The notes: generated by a model not told the origin, from the letters alone. DNA of 64,000 nt from Luteimonas aestuarii (GCF_004357985.1 NZ_SMTF01000010.1:1-64000), one strand, 5' to 3'. Positions 1 to 9,794 are shown, counted from the first letter of the stretch. Made by a program: numbers and translations.

Positions 1-191
1 CCTCCGGCGAGGTGCAGGTGGAGTTCACCGTGGGCGTCGATGGCTCGGTCACCAACGCCCGCGTGGTGCGCGCCAACCCGCCACGCGTGTTCGATCGCGA
101 GGCCGTGGCCGCGGTGCGTCGCTGGCGGTTCGAGCCGGTGGCCGCGCCAGTCACCACCCGTCGTGCGATCGCGTTCGATCCCGGAAGCTGA
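1..191 (+). CDS. TonB-family protein, C-terminal end (partial)
   Basis: The reading frame enters from the left edge (first full codon at 3) and stops at 189-191, giving about 62 residues. They read as a TonB C-terminal domain: the strand GEVQVEFTVGVDGSVTNARV, then the helix FDREAVAAVRRWRFEP and a final strand. In TonB-type proteins this domain contacts the TonB box of outer-membrane receptors. The N-terminal membrane anchor and proline-rich linker lie outside the window, so TonB itself cannot be told from a TonB-domain paralogue. The gene is convergent with the ABC exporter operon and shares a hairpin terminator with it. Confidence 0.8.
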   Translation, partial: SGEVQVEFTVGVDGSVTNARVVRANPPRVFDREAVAAVRRWRFEPVAAPVTTRRAIAFDPGS

Positions 192-211
192 GCCGGGCGA
201 CAAGGCAAGGC

Positions 212-238
212 AAAAGCCCGGCTTTCGCCGGGCCTTCT
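212..238. terminator. bidirectional intrinsic terminator
   Basis: A perfect 7-bp stem, GCCCGGC (216-222) with GCCGGGC (227-233) and a TTTC loop, sits between convergent genes. On the minus strand it is followed by CTTTTGCC and on the plus strand by CTTCT, so it is the better terminator for the leftward ABC operon. Confidence 0.7.
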
Positions 239-262
239 ATCTCGCGCTGCAAACGCTGACCC

Positions 263-1432
263 TTACGCCGAGATCGCCAGCTTCTCGCGATGGTACAGGC
301 GCGATGCGGCGAGCCAGAGCAACAGCCCCAGGCCAAAGCCCGCGCCGAGGTACACCGCCCACTCCAGCATCTGGATCGCCTCGCTGCGCACCAGCTTGAG
401 GATCATCTGGTTCTGCGCGAGGAACGGCACCGTGAACTGCCACAACTGGTCCTTGACCGGATTCACCATCAATACCACGGTGGGGATGATCGGCAGGAAC
501 ATGAGCATGCTCATGTAGCCCTGGGCTTCCTTCATCGACTTCACGGTCGCCGAGATCAGGGTCAGCAGCGTGGTGCCGATCAACACCATCGGCAGCAACA
601 CCAGCAGCAGTTTCAGGATCACCGGCGTGGACACGTCCACCAGTCGCAGTGGGCCGGGCGCCATCGTGAAGCTGAATTTCAGCGCCAGCACCACCAGCAG
701 CAGGCTGAGCATGCCGAACAGGCACGCGGCCAGGATCTTCCCGCTCATGATCGCCGAGCGCGATGCCGGGGTTGCCAGCAAGGGCTCGAGCGACTGGCGC
801 TCGCGTTCGCCCGCGGTACTGTCCATCACCAGGTGCGCGCCGCCGAGGAAACTCAGCAGGATCAGGATGTAAGGCAGGAAGGCCAGCAGCATCCCGCGAC
901 GTGACTCGGGCGTGGCCACGTCGCGCTGGGCGACCTGCACCGCGAACGCGGCTTCGGGGCTGATGCCACGGTTCACCCCGCGAAGCACGCCGACGGTCCG
1001 GCTGTATTCGGCCAACGCCGCGTTCAGCCGTTGCACCGGAATCTCGGAGTTCTGCCGCGAGCTGTCGTGGATCAACTCCACCTGCGCCGGCCGGCTGTCG
1101 CGCCACTGTTCCTCGAATGTCGGCGGAATGCGCAGGATCACGTCCTCGTCCTGGCGACGCACGCGGGCGTCCGGATCATCCACTGCGGGCATCGCGTCGA
1201 TGTTGCGCGTCTTGAGGAAGGCCACCAGGTTGGGCGCGTGCTCGGCGCCGATCACCGGCAGCTCGAGCGTCGACTCCATCTGCGTGCGCGCCTTCTTCTC
1301 TGCCATCGACCCCAGTCCCAGGATCAGCGCGGGGATCATGATCGGGCCCAGCAACAAACTGAGCATCATCGTGCGGCGGTCGCGGAACAGGTCGAGAAGT
1401 TCCTTCCTTGCGACGGTCCAGAGTGTCTTCAT
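263..1432 (-). CDS. ABC-2 type transporter permease (NatB-like)
   Basis: This 389-residue protein has the NatB/ABC-2 permease layout. A first membrane helix follows the cytoplasmic start MKTLWTVARKELLDLFRDRR, a periplasmic domain of about 150 residues comes next (roughly 45-190), and five or so hydrophobic helices fill the C-terminal half. The motif SLEPLLATP, typical of the coupling region of this family, is present. It is the last gene of the operon and its start codon overlaps the ATPase stop as ATGA. It probably exports a peptide or small molecule with the ATPase at 1429-2187; NatAB homologues were first described as Na+ extruders, but the substrate here is unknown. Confidence 0.85.
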   Translation of the reverse strand: MKTLWTVARKELLDLFRDRRTMMLSLLLGPIMIPALILGLGSMAEKKARTQMESTLELPVIGAEHAPNLVAFLKTRNIDAMPAVDDPDARVRRQDEDVILRIPPTFEEQWRDSRPAQVELIHDSSRQNSEIPVQRLNAALAEYSRTVGVLRGVNRGISPEAAFAVQVAQRDVATPESRRGMLLAFLPYILILLSFLGGAHLVMDSTAGERERQSLEPLLATPASRSAIMSGKILAACLFGMLSLLLVVLALKFSFTMAPGPLRLVDVSTPVILKLLLVLLPMVLIGTTLLTLISATVKSMKEAQGYMSMLMFLPIIPTVVLMVNPVKDQLWQFTVPFLAQNQMILKLVRSEAIQMLEWAVYLGAGFGLGLLLWLAASRLYHREKLAISA

Positions 1433-2187
1433 GCGCGTGCCTCCATGGTGCCTTCTGCTTCAAGGGCGGCGAGGCGGACGAACACGTCCTCCAGGTCCGC
1501 CAGCCCGGTCTGGTCGCGCAATTCATCGGGCGTGCCGATGGCGCGCACTTCGCCGTGCGCGATCACCACGATGCGATCGCACAGCGCCGCGACCTCCTGC
1601 ATGATGTGGCTGGAGAAGATCACGCAGCGCCCCTCCGCCTTCAGGTCGCGCAGGAAGCCGCGCAGCCCGCGCGTGGTCATCACGTCCAGACCATTGGTCG
1701 GCTCGTCCAGGATCACGTTGCGCGGGTCGTGCACCAGCGCGCGTGCGATCGCGGTCTTGGTGCGCTGGCCTTGGCTGAAGCCCTCGGTGCGGCGATCGAG
1801 GAAGTCGCGCATGTTGAGCGTGTCGGCCATGCCGTCGATGCGCGCGCGGATGGTCGCGTCGTCGAGGCCGTGCAGGTGGCCGAAGTACTCGATGTTCTCG
1901 CGCGCGGTCAGGCGCTTGTACACGCCGCGCGCGTCGGGCAGCACGCCCAGCCGCTTGCGCACTGCCGTGGGATCCTTCGCAACGTCGATACCGTCCACCT
2001 CGATGCGTCCCTGGTCGGGCGACATCAGCGTGTACAGCATGCGCAGCGTGGTGGTCTTGCCGGCGCCGTTGGGCCCGAGCAGGCCGGTGATCTCGCCGTC
2101 GCGGGCTTCGAAGCCGACGCCCTTCACCGCGTGGACGGGGCCGGACTTCGCCTTGAAGGATTTATGCAGGTTGTCGATCAAGATCAT
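1429..2187 (-). CDS. ABC transporter ATP-binding protein (NatA-like)
   Basis: This 252-residue ATPase carries Walker A GPNGAGKT (about 38-45), an altered signature FSQGQ (about 137-141) and Walker B VILDEPTNGLD (about 158-168). The SQGQ form of the signature is common in NatA-type subfamilies. I chose the ATG at 2187 because it follows the upstream stop by one base and has GGGAG just before it; a longer in-frame extension only shadows the hydrolase gene. It pairs with the permease at 263-1432, which it overlaps by 4 bp. Confidence 0.9.
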   Translation of the reverse strand: MILIDNLHKSFKAKSGPVHAVKGVGFEARDGEITGLLGPNGAGKTTTLRMLYTLMSPDQGRIEVDGIDVAKDPTAVRKRLGVLPDARGVYKRLTARENIEYFGHLHGLDDATIRARIDGMADTLNMRDFLDRRTEGFSQGQRTKTAIARALVHDPRNVILDEPTNGLDVMTTRGLRGFLRDLKAEGRCVIFSSHIMQEVAALCDRIVVIAHGEVRAIGTPDELRDQTGLADLEDVFVRLAALEAEGTMEARA

Positions 2188-2188
2188 C

Positions 2189-3706
2189 TCATGGCTCCCA
2201 GCCGTAGTTGCCGGTGAACGGCGGTTGCGCGGACAGGCGGTCCAGGCATGCGGGGTCGAGCGCGCTGGCGTCGGTCGACTCGATGAACTGCGCGAACAGC
2301 TTCGGCATGCAGCCGGTACCGAGCACGCTGTGCCCCTGTCCCGGCAGCACCAGGTGGCGACCGTTCGGCAGGTGTTCCACCACCTCGTCGCCATAGCGCG
2401 CGGGCGTGACCGGATCGAACTCGCCGCTGATCGCCAGCACCGGAACGTCGCCGGACAGCGGCGTGCGGAAGTCGTCGGCACGTGTGCCGCGCGGCCACAC
2501 CTCGCACTGTGCCGTCATCATGTCGACCAGCGCATTGCCCATCACCGTGCCGTCGTCGTCCGGGTTGTTGCGGAACTCCGACACGTCCTCGGCGCACCCC
2601 ACCGACAGGCCCATGCCCACGGCGATCGCATCGCCCAGCTGCCGCGACAGCATCCGCGATTGCGCCAGCAGGCTTTCGTAACGGCCCTGCGCGGCTTCGT
2701 GCAGCAGCAGCGGCAGGGTCGACGCCATCGTCGGCTGGTAGGTGTACATGCGCAGCAGGCCGGCAAGGTGGCCGAAGCGCGGTACTTCCTCACGCCAGTC
2801 GCCGCTCACCGGGTCGCGATAGCGCACCGGCGCGATGCCGCCGGCCTGCAGGCGATCGCGCACGAGCGCCAGTTGCTCGCGCGGATCGCCGAGGTTGGCC
2901 AGGCAGGCCGCGTCCTCGCGACAGCGCGCGAACTGCGTGTCCAGTGCATCCTCGAGGTTGCGCGCGTGTTCCTGCCCGAGCACCAGCGTATTCGGCGCCA
3001 CCGAGTCGAGCACGAGGGCGCGCGTATGCTGGGGGAAGGTCGCGGCGTATTGCTGGGCGACGCGGGTGCCGTAGGACACGCCGACGAGGTTGATCCGGTC
3101 CACGCCCAGCCTGCTGCGCACCAGGTCGAGGTCGCGGATGTGGTCGCCGGTCGTGTACAGGCGCAGGTCGGCGACCTTCGACAGTGCGTCGCGGCACTGC
3201 TCGGTGAACGCGCGCATCGCTTCCGGCGTCTCCGCGGTCGGGTCGGAGAGCAGCGGATCATCCTCGTCGATCCTGCAATGCAACGGGTTCGACTTGCCGG
3301 TGCCGCGTGCGTCCACCAGCACCACGTGGCGGTTGCGGCGCACGTCGCGGAACGCCGCGTGCAGGCCGGGATAGCTTTCCAGCGCGGATTGGCCGGGGCC
3401 GCCGGCGATCATGTATACCGGGTCGGGCTCGGCCATGCCGCTGGCGGGCACGAAGGCGACGGCGAGGTCGATCTGGCGGCCGTCGGGTGCGTCGTGGTCT
3501 TCCGGCACCGGCACGGTGGCGCACTGCGCCTCCACCGAGAGGTTGCCGCCCAGGCTGAGCGCGCATGGCTCGAAGGCGATCTCGCCGTAATGCAGCTTGC
3601 CGTCGGCATCGCCGCGCGGACCGCTGGCCTGGTGTGCACCGTCGCTGCACGCGGCCAGCGCCACGGCCAGCAACAGCAGCGGGATGGTTCTTGTTCGTTG
3701 GATCAT
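2189..3706 (-). CDS. lipoprotein alpha/beta hydrolase (tripeptidyl aminopeptidase-like)
   Basis: The 505-residue protein begins with a lipoprotein signal (AVALAAC, Cys20), so it should be a membrane-anchored periplasmic enzyme. It shows the proline iminopeptidase/SlpD-SlpE order: AGGPGQS oxyanion region near 101, VDARGTGKSNPL near 131, nucleophile elbow GVSYG with Ser211, then an acid in GEFDPVTP and a His in PGQGHS near the C-terminus, with the cysteine-rich TAP-like C-terminal part. Such enzymes cleave N-terminal residues from peptides. Its place inside an XRE-regulated exporter operon suggests processing or clearing of a peptide handled by the exporter, which is inference. Confidence 0.85.
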   Translation of the reverse strand: MIQRTRTIPLLLLAVALAACSDGAHQASGPRGDADGKLHYGEIAFEPCALSLGGNLSVEAQCATVPVPEDHDAPDGRQIDLAVAFVPASGMAEPDPVYMIAGGPGQSALESYPGLHAAFRDVRRNRHVVLVDARGTGKSNPLHCRIDEDDPLLSDPTAETPEAMRAFTEQCRDALSKVADLRLYTTGDHIRDLDLVRSRLGVDRINLVGVSYGTRVAQQYAATFPQHTRALVLDSVAPNTLVLGQEHARNLEDALDTQFARCREDAACLANLGDPREQLALVRDRLQAGGIAPVRYRDPVSGDWREEVPRFGHLAGLLRMYTYQPTMASTLPLLLHEAAQGRYESLLAQSRMLSRQLGDAIAVGMGLSVGCAEDVSEFRNNPDDDGTVMGNALVDMMTAQCEVWPRGTRADDFRTPLSGDVPVLAISGEFDPVTPARYGDEVVEHLPNGRHLVLPGQGHSVLGTGCMPKLFAQFIESTDASALDPACLDRLSAQPPFTGNYGWEP

Positions 3707-3903
3707 GCCCCTTCCTCCGGGAAGAAAATGGATTCGATGGTGGCGTCGAACACGGCGGCGATGCGGAACGCCAGCGGCAGGCTGGGATCGTACTTGCCGG
3801 TCTCGATCGCGTTGACCGTCTGTCGTGAAACCTCCAGACGCTCGCCCAGCTGCGCTTGTGACCAGCCGGCGGCCTCGCGCAGTTCGCGCATGCGGCTTCT
3901 CAT
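3703..3903 (-). CDS. small XRE-family transcriptional regulator
   Basis: This 66-residue protein is almost only a Cro/CI helix-turn-helix: WSQAQLGERLEVSRQTVNAI is the two-helix DNA-binding unit, followed by ETGKYDPSLPLAFRIAAVF. Single-domain XRE repressors of this size are typically encoded beside small multi-pass membrane proteins. Here such a protein sits 10 bp upstream, and the hydrolase start overlaps the stop by 4 bp. It probably represses its own operon by binding the two dyads at 4674-4691 and 4717-4734. Confidence 0.92.
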   Translation of the reverse strand: MRSRMRELREAAGWSQAQLGERLEVSRQTVNAIETGKYDPSLPLAFRIAAVFDATIESIFFPEEGA

Positions 3904-3913
3904 CGCCCGCGGC

Positions 3914-4492
3914 TCACTGGTAGCGCCGCGCCACGAACGCCTTGCACACGCCGTAGCAGAAGCAGACCAGCGGCAGCACCCAGATCATCGCCGCGCTGGC
4001 CGACAGGTCGATGACACGCGCCGACTGCAGGAACCCGCCCGCCATGTACAGCAGCGACACGAAGGCGGTGGCGATGCTGAGCGCTTCCAGTTCGATGCGC
4101 CGCTGCAATTCGTCCGCGCCGCGGATGTAGCGGACCATGGCGCGCACCGCGTAGGCCACCGGCGGCACCGGCAGCAGCGCGATGACGGCACGCAGCGCGA
4201 CATCGTCCACGCGCCTGAGCAGCCAGACGGACAACAGCACCACGACGACATAGGTGCCCATGCCCAGCATCAGCTCGCGCGTGTAGCGGCGGCCCAGCGC
4301 GGCCGGTGCCACGTCGCAGGCCTCGGCCCGGCGATACAGCAGCCCCAGCACGGCGATCATCGAGGCGCTGAGCAGCAACACCGCCGCGACCCCGACCGGC
4401 ACGCGGCCACCGGATGCCCACGGCAGCACCAGCGCGATCGCCGCCAGTGCCAGTCCACTGCCCACCATCCAGCGCATCGGTTTGCTCGCCAT
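3914..4492 (-). CDS. multi-pass membrane protein of XRE-regulated operon
   Basis: No family was recognised. The 192-residue product has about five to six hydrophobic segments: two near the N-terminus (about 10-30 and 33-53), two in the middle (about 75-95 and 100-120) and two at the C-terminus (about 140-160 and 165-185). A charged stretch, RGADELQRRIELEAL, lies before the fifth. This acidic-basic motif recurs in small membrane proteins found beside 66-70 residue XRE regulators. It may act as a sensor or immunity component for whatever the exporter handles. The start is 3 bp after the stop of the upstream 55-residue gene. Confidence 0.75.
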   Translation of the reverse strand: MASKPMRWMVGSGLALAAIALVLPWASGGRVPVGVAAVLLLSASMIAVLGLLYRRAEACDVAPAALGRRYTRELMLGMGTYVVVVLLSVWLLRRVDDVALRAVIALLPVPPVAYAVRAMVRYIRGADELQRRIELEALSIATAFVSLLYMAGGFLQSARVIDLSASAAMIWVLPLVCFCYGVCKAFVARRYQ

Positions 4493-4495
4493 GGC

Positions 4496-4663
4496 TCAGC
4501 CCGGCCTGCGCGCACGCGCCATGACCACCATGCCCGCGCCGATCACCGGGAGGACGATGCCCACCCAGGGCAGCTGGCCGGCGACGGCTGCCGCCATCAG
4601 CAGGCCCAGGCCGCAACACAGGAAGCCGAAGCCGCTCCGGCGCATCGTCTGCAGTTGGTCCAT
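4496..4663 (-). CDS. 55-residue membrane protein, first gene of the XRE operon
   Basis: The frame encodes 55 residues: MDQLQTMRRSGFGF, then two hydrophobic stretches (about 13-30 and 34-49) separated by GQLPWVG, ending in basic ARARRPG. A GAGGG ribosome-binding site lies 4 bp before the ATG, and the stop is 3 bp from the next start, so translation coupling is likely. The gene begins directly downstream of the operator dyads, which makes it the leader gene of the operon. The function is unknown. Confidence 0.65.
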   Translation of the reverse strand: MDQLQTMRRSGFGFLCCGLGLLMAAAVAGQLPWVGIVLPVIGAGMVVMARARRPG

Positions 4664-4673
4664 GGAACCCTCG

Positions 4674-4691
4674 TGTCAAGGAAGCTTGACA
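4674..4691. promoter_or_regulatory. operator dyad 1 (TGTCAAG-N4-CTTGACA)
   Basis: A perfect inverted repeat with 7-bp arms and a 4-bp centre (GAAG) lies 10 bp upstream of the first gene of the XRE operon. Bound protein here would block the ribosome-binding region and early transcription. The same arms and spacing recur at 4717-4734. Confidence 0.7.
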
Positions 4692-4716
4692 ACAGGTTGC
4701 CCGGCAGGACGCGAAC

Positions 4717-4734
4717 TGTCAAGCGTCCTTGACA
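4717..4734. promoter_or_regulatory. operator dyad 2 overlapping a -35 element
   Basis: A second TGTCAAG-N4-CTTGACA dyad has a different centre (CGTC); its midpoint is 43 bp from that of dyad 1, close to four helical turns. The minus-strand TTGACA (plus 4717-4722) is a perfect sigma70 -35 hexamer pointing into the operon, so occupancy would occlude polymerase. The -10 expected 17 bp downstream (CAACCT) is weak. Confidence 0.7.
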
Positions 4735-4740
4735 CGTGGC

Positions 4741-6006
4741 TCAGTTGGCGCGGTGTGTGGGCAGTCGTCCGGACAGTGCATCGAGGTACTCGCCCAGCAG
4801 GCGCATGGTCACCGGGTCCGGTGCGAGGGGTAGCAGCGCGCGAGCAGCGGCGATGGCCGCGCCGGCGTCGGCCGCGCCGGTCAGGACGGCCAGTTCGGCA
4901 TCCAGCCAGGCGCGGATGAACGACAGGTCGGTGATGCCGCCTTCGCAGAGCGGTCGCCACGCAGCCAGCACCTCGGCATCGCGCAGGTTGCGTGCGGCAT
5001 GGCCGGCCAGCGCGGTCGCCAGGTGCGGTCGGAAGGCGACGGGCAGGTCGTGGTAAGCGGCGGTCAGCTGCCGCGCGGACCCGGCAGCGGTGGCGTCGTC
5101 GCCTCGATCCATCGCCCACGACAGCCGCAGCAGGTGGACGTTGGCGGCGAGCATCGGCGTGGGTGAACTGGCGATGGGGGGCGGTTCCGGCAGCAGGGTG
5201 TCCGGCCAATCGCGCGGGCGCACCCCGGCCATCGTCAATGCCATCACCTGGTTGAGGCGCTGCTGGAGCGCGGCGTCGGGGGAACCCCGCAGCAGGTCCA
5301 GCAGGCCGCGCCCGTCGGAGCGCCAACCCTGGCTATGGAACGGCAACAGGTTCACCAGCCCCAGCAGCAGCGCCCCGGCCGCCGTGCCGAACAGTACGGA
5401 CGCCAGCCAGCGGCTGTCGGCGGCCACCCACGCCAGCGCGAACGCGACGGCGGCGGTCAGCAGGTTGGCCAGCGGCCCGCCGGACAGGAACAGCGCTTGG
5501 TCGCCGCGCGACAGCCCGCGCTCGCCCACCGGCAACAGCGCAGCGAAGCCGCTGATGCCGGCGATGCCGTTGCCACGGCGGAACCGCCAGCCCGATTCGC
5601 CACGATCCCAGCGCAGCGGACCCACGCCGAAAGCGATCGGCCGCATCCCGCGCGCCAGGCCCGCGACTGCATGCCCGGCTTCGTGCAGCACGATGTGCGG
5701 CCACAGCATCAGCAGGCCGGCCACCACCGCGATGCCGGCCGACACCGGCGGCAGCCAGGCCCCGGACAGCCGGTGCAGGCCGATGCCCGTCCATGCGGCG
5801 AGTGCGCCGATCACGCCACCGGCCACCAGCCAGAGCACGAACACCAGCAGCGAGCGCCACCCCGGCTTGCGCTTTGCAGCGGGCGGTTCCGGTGGTGGCA
5901 GGAACGCCGCATGCGGGGCGGCAACGTCGCCGGCGTCCGGACTCATCGCGGCGCGATGCCCGGGTTCCGGCCCAGCGGGTGCGAGCGGACCATGTCCGCC
6001 GGCCAT
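4741..6006 (-). CDS. M50-family membrane metallopeptidase
   Basis: The 421-residue protein has the zinc motif HEAGH (about 108-112) in a membrane helix and a second site resembling the family's NxxP...DG in VNLLPFHSQGWRSDG (about 218-232). There are about five membrane spans in the first 230 residues and a soluble helical C-terminal half. Site-2-type proteases cleave within or near membranes. The ATG at 5946 is a possible alternative start, since neither start has a strong ribosome-binding site. The stop lies just outside the XRE operator region, so it is not part of that operon. Confidence 0.85.
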   Translation of the reverse strand: MAGGHGPLAPAGPEPGHRAAMSPDAGDVAAPHAAFLPPPEPPAAKRKPGWRSLLVFVLWLVAGGVIGALAAWTGIGLHRLSGAWLPPVSAGIAVVAGLLMLWPHIVLHEAGHAVAGLARGMRPIAFGVGPLRWDRGESGWRFRRGNGIAGISGFAALLPVGERGLSRGDQALFLSGGPLANLLTAAVAFALAWVAADSRWLASVLFGTAAGALLLGLVNLLPFHSQGWRSDGRGLLDLLRGSPDAALQQRLNQVMALTMAGVRPRDWPDTLLPEPPPIASSPTPMLAANVHLLRLSWAMDRGDDATAAGSARQLTAAYHDLPVAFRPHLATALAGHAARNLRDAEVLAAWRPLCEGGITDLSFIRAWLDAELAVLTGAADAGAAIAAARALLPLAPDPVTMRLLGEYLDALSGRLPTHRAN

Positions 6007-6024
6007 CGCGCGGCGGGAGCAGGG

Positions 6025-6777
6025 CTACTTGCTGCTGACATATTTCTCGCGGCGGATCTGCGGCACCGGCAGCCCGGCCTCTTTCAGCGACTCGAAACAG
6101 GCATCGACCATGTTCGGGTTTCCGCACAGGTACGCGATGTCGGTTGCCGGATCAGGGGAAAATTCGGCGAGGAACTGCTGCACGTAGCCGTGGCGCACGT
6201 CCGGGTGCGGATCGTCCGGCAGCTCGCGCGAGAAGCAGGGCACGAAGCGGAACGCCGGGTGCGCGTCGGCGAAGGCGCGGAACTCGTCGCCGTACAGCAA
6301 CTCCTGTGGCGTGCGTGCGCCGAACAGCAGCACCACTTCGATGCCGCGTTGGGCAATCGCCTTCTCCAGCAATGGCAGCATCGCGCGGTAGGGCGTGACG
6401 CCGGTGCCGGTGGCGATCAGCAGGTAGCGCTTGTTGGCGTCGTTCGGCATCAGGCAGAAGCGCCCGAACGGGCCGCTGGCCTGGATCGCATCGCCCATGG
6501 CCAGGCCTTCGAACAGCGCGGTGGCGGCGCCGCCGGGCACGTAACTCACCGCGATTTCCACCGCCTCGCCCGGTCCCAGCGCGTGGTCGTGCACGGTGGC
6601 CAGCGAATAGCTGCGGCGCGTGGCCGTGCCGTCGGCGTAGTGGAAGTGCACCTGGATGAACTGGCCGGGGATGTAGTCCAGCGGCTGGCCGTCGTCGCGC
6701 ACGAACGACAGGTGGGCGACGCTGGGCGCGAGCATGCGCCGTGCGGTGAGCTTGAGCGGGAACTGGACGATGGCCAA
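6025..6777 (-). CDS. fpr: ferredoxin--NADP reductase
   Basis: This 250-residue flavoprotein shows the FAD-binding motif RRSYSLA (about 54-60), the NADP-binding GTGTGVTP (about 123-130), and the C-terminal YLCGNPNMVD. Length and motif order match bacterial FNRs, which exchange electrons between NADPH and ferredoxin or flavodoxin for reductive biosynthesis and oxidative-stress repair. It is divergent from the ABC transporter at 6868 and 18 bp upstream of the M50 gene on the same strand, so the two may be cotranscribed. Confidence 0.9.
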   Translation of the reverse strand: MAIVQFPLKLTARRMLAPSVAHLSFVRDDGQPLDYIPGQFIQVHFHYADGTATRRSYSLATVHDHALGPGEAVEIAVSYVPGGAATALFEGLAMGDAIQASGPFGRFCLMPNDANKRYLLIATGTGVTPYRAMLPLLEKAIAQRGIEVVLLFGARTPQELLYGDEFRAFADAHPAFRFVPCFSRELPDDPHPDVRHGYVQQFLAEFSPDPATDIAYLCGNPNMVDACFESLKEAGLPVPQIRREKYVSSK

Positions 6778-6824
6778 GGGCGGGAATGGGACGGTCTGGC
6801 CCGGGAGTGGGCCGATGGGGCGCC

Positions 6825-6830
6825 TATACT
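6825..6830 (+). promoter_or_regulatory. probable -10 element (TATACT) for the YadGH-like operon
   Basis: TATACT lies 38 bp upstream of the ABC ATPase start in the 90-bp gap between divergent genes. The region 17 bp upstream has no good -35, so the promoter is weak or activator-dependent. Confidence 0.35.
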
Positions 6831-6867
6831 AGCGACTTCGCCGCGAACGCCGCGGCCGGAAGCCCGC

Positions 6868-7835
<968 letters not shown>

Positions 7836-7839
<4 letters not shown>

Positions 7840-8651
7840 ACACCGACACCCGACAGGTCGCCACGATGGCGGACGGCGGCGCGGCGCGCGCCAACTGGGT
7901 GGCGCTGGGCACCATCGTCCGCCGCGAAGTGATGCGCATCCTGCGCATCTGGGGCCAGACCCTGGTGCCGCCGGCGATCACCATGACGCTGTACTTCCTG
8001 ATCTTCGGCGGGCTGATCGGCAGCCGCATCGGCGACATGGGCGGCTTCAGCTACATGGAGTTCATCGTCCCGGGCCTGGTGATGATGAGCGTGATCCAGA
8101 ACAGCTACGGCAACATCTCGTCGAGCTTCTTCGGCGCCAAGTTCGGCCGCCACGTCGAGGAGCTGCTGGTCAGCCCGATGCCGGGCTGGGTGATCCTGGG
8201 CGGCTACGTGGCGGGTGCGGTGATGCGCGGGCTGATGGTCGGCGTGATCGTGCTGGGGATCGCGATGTGCTTCACCCGCGTGCAGATCCCGCACCCGCTG
8301 ATCACCTTCGCCACTGTGCTGCTGGGCGCGACCATCTTCTCGCTGGCCGGCTTCGTCAACGCGGTGTACGCGAAGAAGTTCGACGACGTCGCCATCGTGC
8401 CGACCTTCATCCTCACCCCGCTGACCTACCTGGGCGGCGTGTTCTATTCGGTGAAGCTGCTGCCGCAATGGGCCGAGACCGCCACCCACTTCAACCCAGT
8501 GTTCTACATGGTCAACGCGTTCCGCTACGGCCTGCTGGGCGTGAGCGACGTGCCGGTGTGGATCGCGTTCGCGCTGATGGGCTTCTTCGTGGTCTCGCTG
8601 GGTGCGCTGGGGCTGTGGTTGCTGAAGAAGGGCGTGGGTTTGCGCAGCTGA
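7836..8651 (+). CDS. yadH: ABC-2 type transporter permease (YadH-like)
   Basis: This 271-residue protein starts with MNTDTRQVATMADGG and has six hydrophobic helices from about residue 40. The conserved ABC-2 stretch FGAKFGRHVEELLVSPM forms the coupling region, and the C-terminal FNPVFYMVNAFRYGLLG is typical of YadH-like permeases. The start overlaps the ATPase stop by 4 bp, so the two are made as one exporter. Confidence 0.92.
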
Positions 8652-8726
8652 CACCAGCCACGCATGTCGATCTGTTAGGTTGTGGCCGACCGCGCGTGCG
8701 GATCGCCACACTGCAGGAGAATCGAC

Positions 8727-9794
8727 ATGGCGCGGATCGCCACGCCCCTTCCCACGCTTTCGCTCGTTGCAGGCATCGCGTTGGCCCTCGCAGCCTGTGG
8801 TGGCGCAACGCCTTCCGCAGAGGCAGGCGCCGACGCGCCTGGAGCCAGCTCCGTCGATGCCGCGCCCGCTGCCATCGAACACGCCGACGAGGCCGCGACC
8901 GGCGCGGATGACGCAGGCAATGCCGATGCCGCAGAGGGCTTCCGGATCGAGAGCGTTGCCGTCTCCGACGCGCCGTTGGGCGACTTTCCGTACTTCACGC
9001 TCCCCGAGGGCTACCACCACCCCAACCGTGCGCTCCCGATGCGCGATTTCGACCGGGTGGCGGCGTGGACCGGCGACCGGCTGGAATGGGTCGAGGGCCG
9101 GGTGTTCGAGTCCCTGGTGCATGCGGACCGCCGGGCCGGCAAGGGTTTCTCGCGAATCGAGGTGATCCGCAACATCGACCACCAGGTGGCCGAGGCCGGG
9201 GGCGTGAAGGTCACCGACTCGCGGGTGCCGCGCGAGGTCATCAAGGACTGGGACGAAGGACAGCAGCGGTCGCAGGGTCGCGGTGACGTCTACAACCACC
9301 CTGCGGCCACCTGGCTGGTCCGGCGCGCCGATCGCAACATCTGGATCCACTTCGTCGCCAGCAGCGCCAGCGGCAGCTGGATGGTCATCGAGAGCGCGCC
9401 GTTCGTGCCGACGGCGACCCTGCTGCCGAGTTCCGCGCTGAAGCAGCAGCTCGATGCCGATGGCCGCGTGGCGATCCAGGTCAACTTCGCCACGGACCGG
9501 GCCGAGATCCTGCCGGAGTCGCAGCCGCAGATCGAACAGGTGCTGGCGCTGCTGCGCCAGGACGATGCGCTGTCGCTCTCGGTCGAAGGCCACACCGACG
9601 ACACCGGCACCGCCGCGCGCAACCGCACGCTGTCGCAGGCACGTGCGCAGGCAGTGGTGGATGCGCTGGTGGCCGAAGGCATCGGCGCCGATCGCCTGTC
9701 GGCAAGCGGCCATGGCCCGGACACGCCGGTCGCCGACAACGCCACCGAGGCCGGTCGCGCACAGAACCGCCGCGTGGAGCTGGTCAGGCGCTGA
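8727..9794 (+). CDS. OmpA-family lipoprotein with unassigned N-terminal domain
   Basis: I chose the ATG at 8727 because AGGAGA lies 6 bp upstream and it gives a lipoprotein signal (LALAAC, Cys24). The 355-residue product has an acidic-alanine linker to about residue 70, an unassigned domain (about 75-240), and a C-terminal OmpA-like peptidoglycan-binding domain (about 245-355). The latter contains VNFATDRAEI, SVEGHTDDTGT and the final RAQNRRVEL. It should be anchored in the outer membrane and bind the cell wall. It is convergent with tatD, only 9 bp away. Confidence 0.85.
   Translation: MARIATPLPTLSLVAGIALALAACGGATPSAEAGADAPGASSVDAAPAAIEHADEAATGADDAGNADAAEGFRIESVAVSDAPLGDFPYFTLPEGYHHPNRALPMRDFDRVAAWTGDRLEWVEGRVFESLVHADRRAGKGFSRIEVIRNIDHQVAEAGGVKVTDSRVPREVIKDWDEGQQRSQGRGDVYNHPAATWLVRRADRNIWIHFVASSASGSWMVIESAPFVPTATLLPSSALKQQLDADGRVAIQVNFATDRAEILPESQPQIEQVLALLRQDDALSLSVEGHTDDTGTAARNRTLSQARAQAVVDALVAEGIGADRLSASGHGPDTPVADNATEAGRAQNRRVELVRR

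Noticed and set aside
1031..4732. 1,233-residue open frame on the plus strand
   Set aside because: It is antisense to the ABC operon genes, which carry clear motifs. The translation is arginine/histidine/glutamine-rich, as expected from the complement of GC-rich genes.
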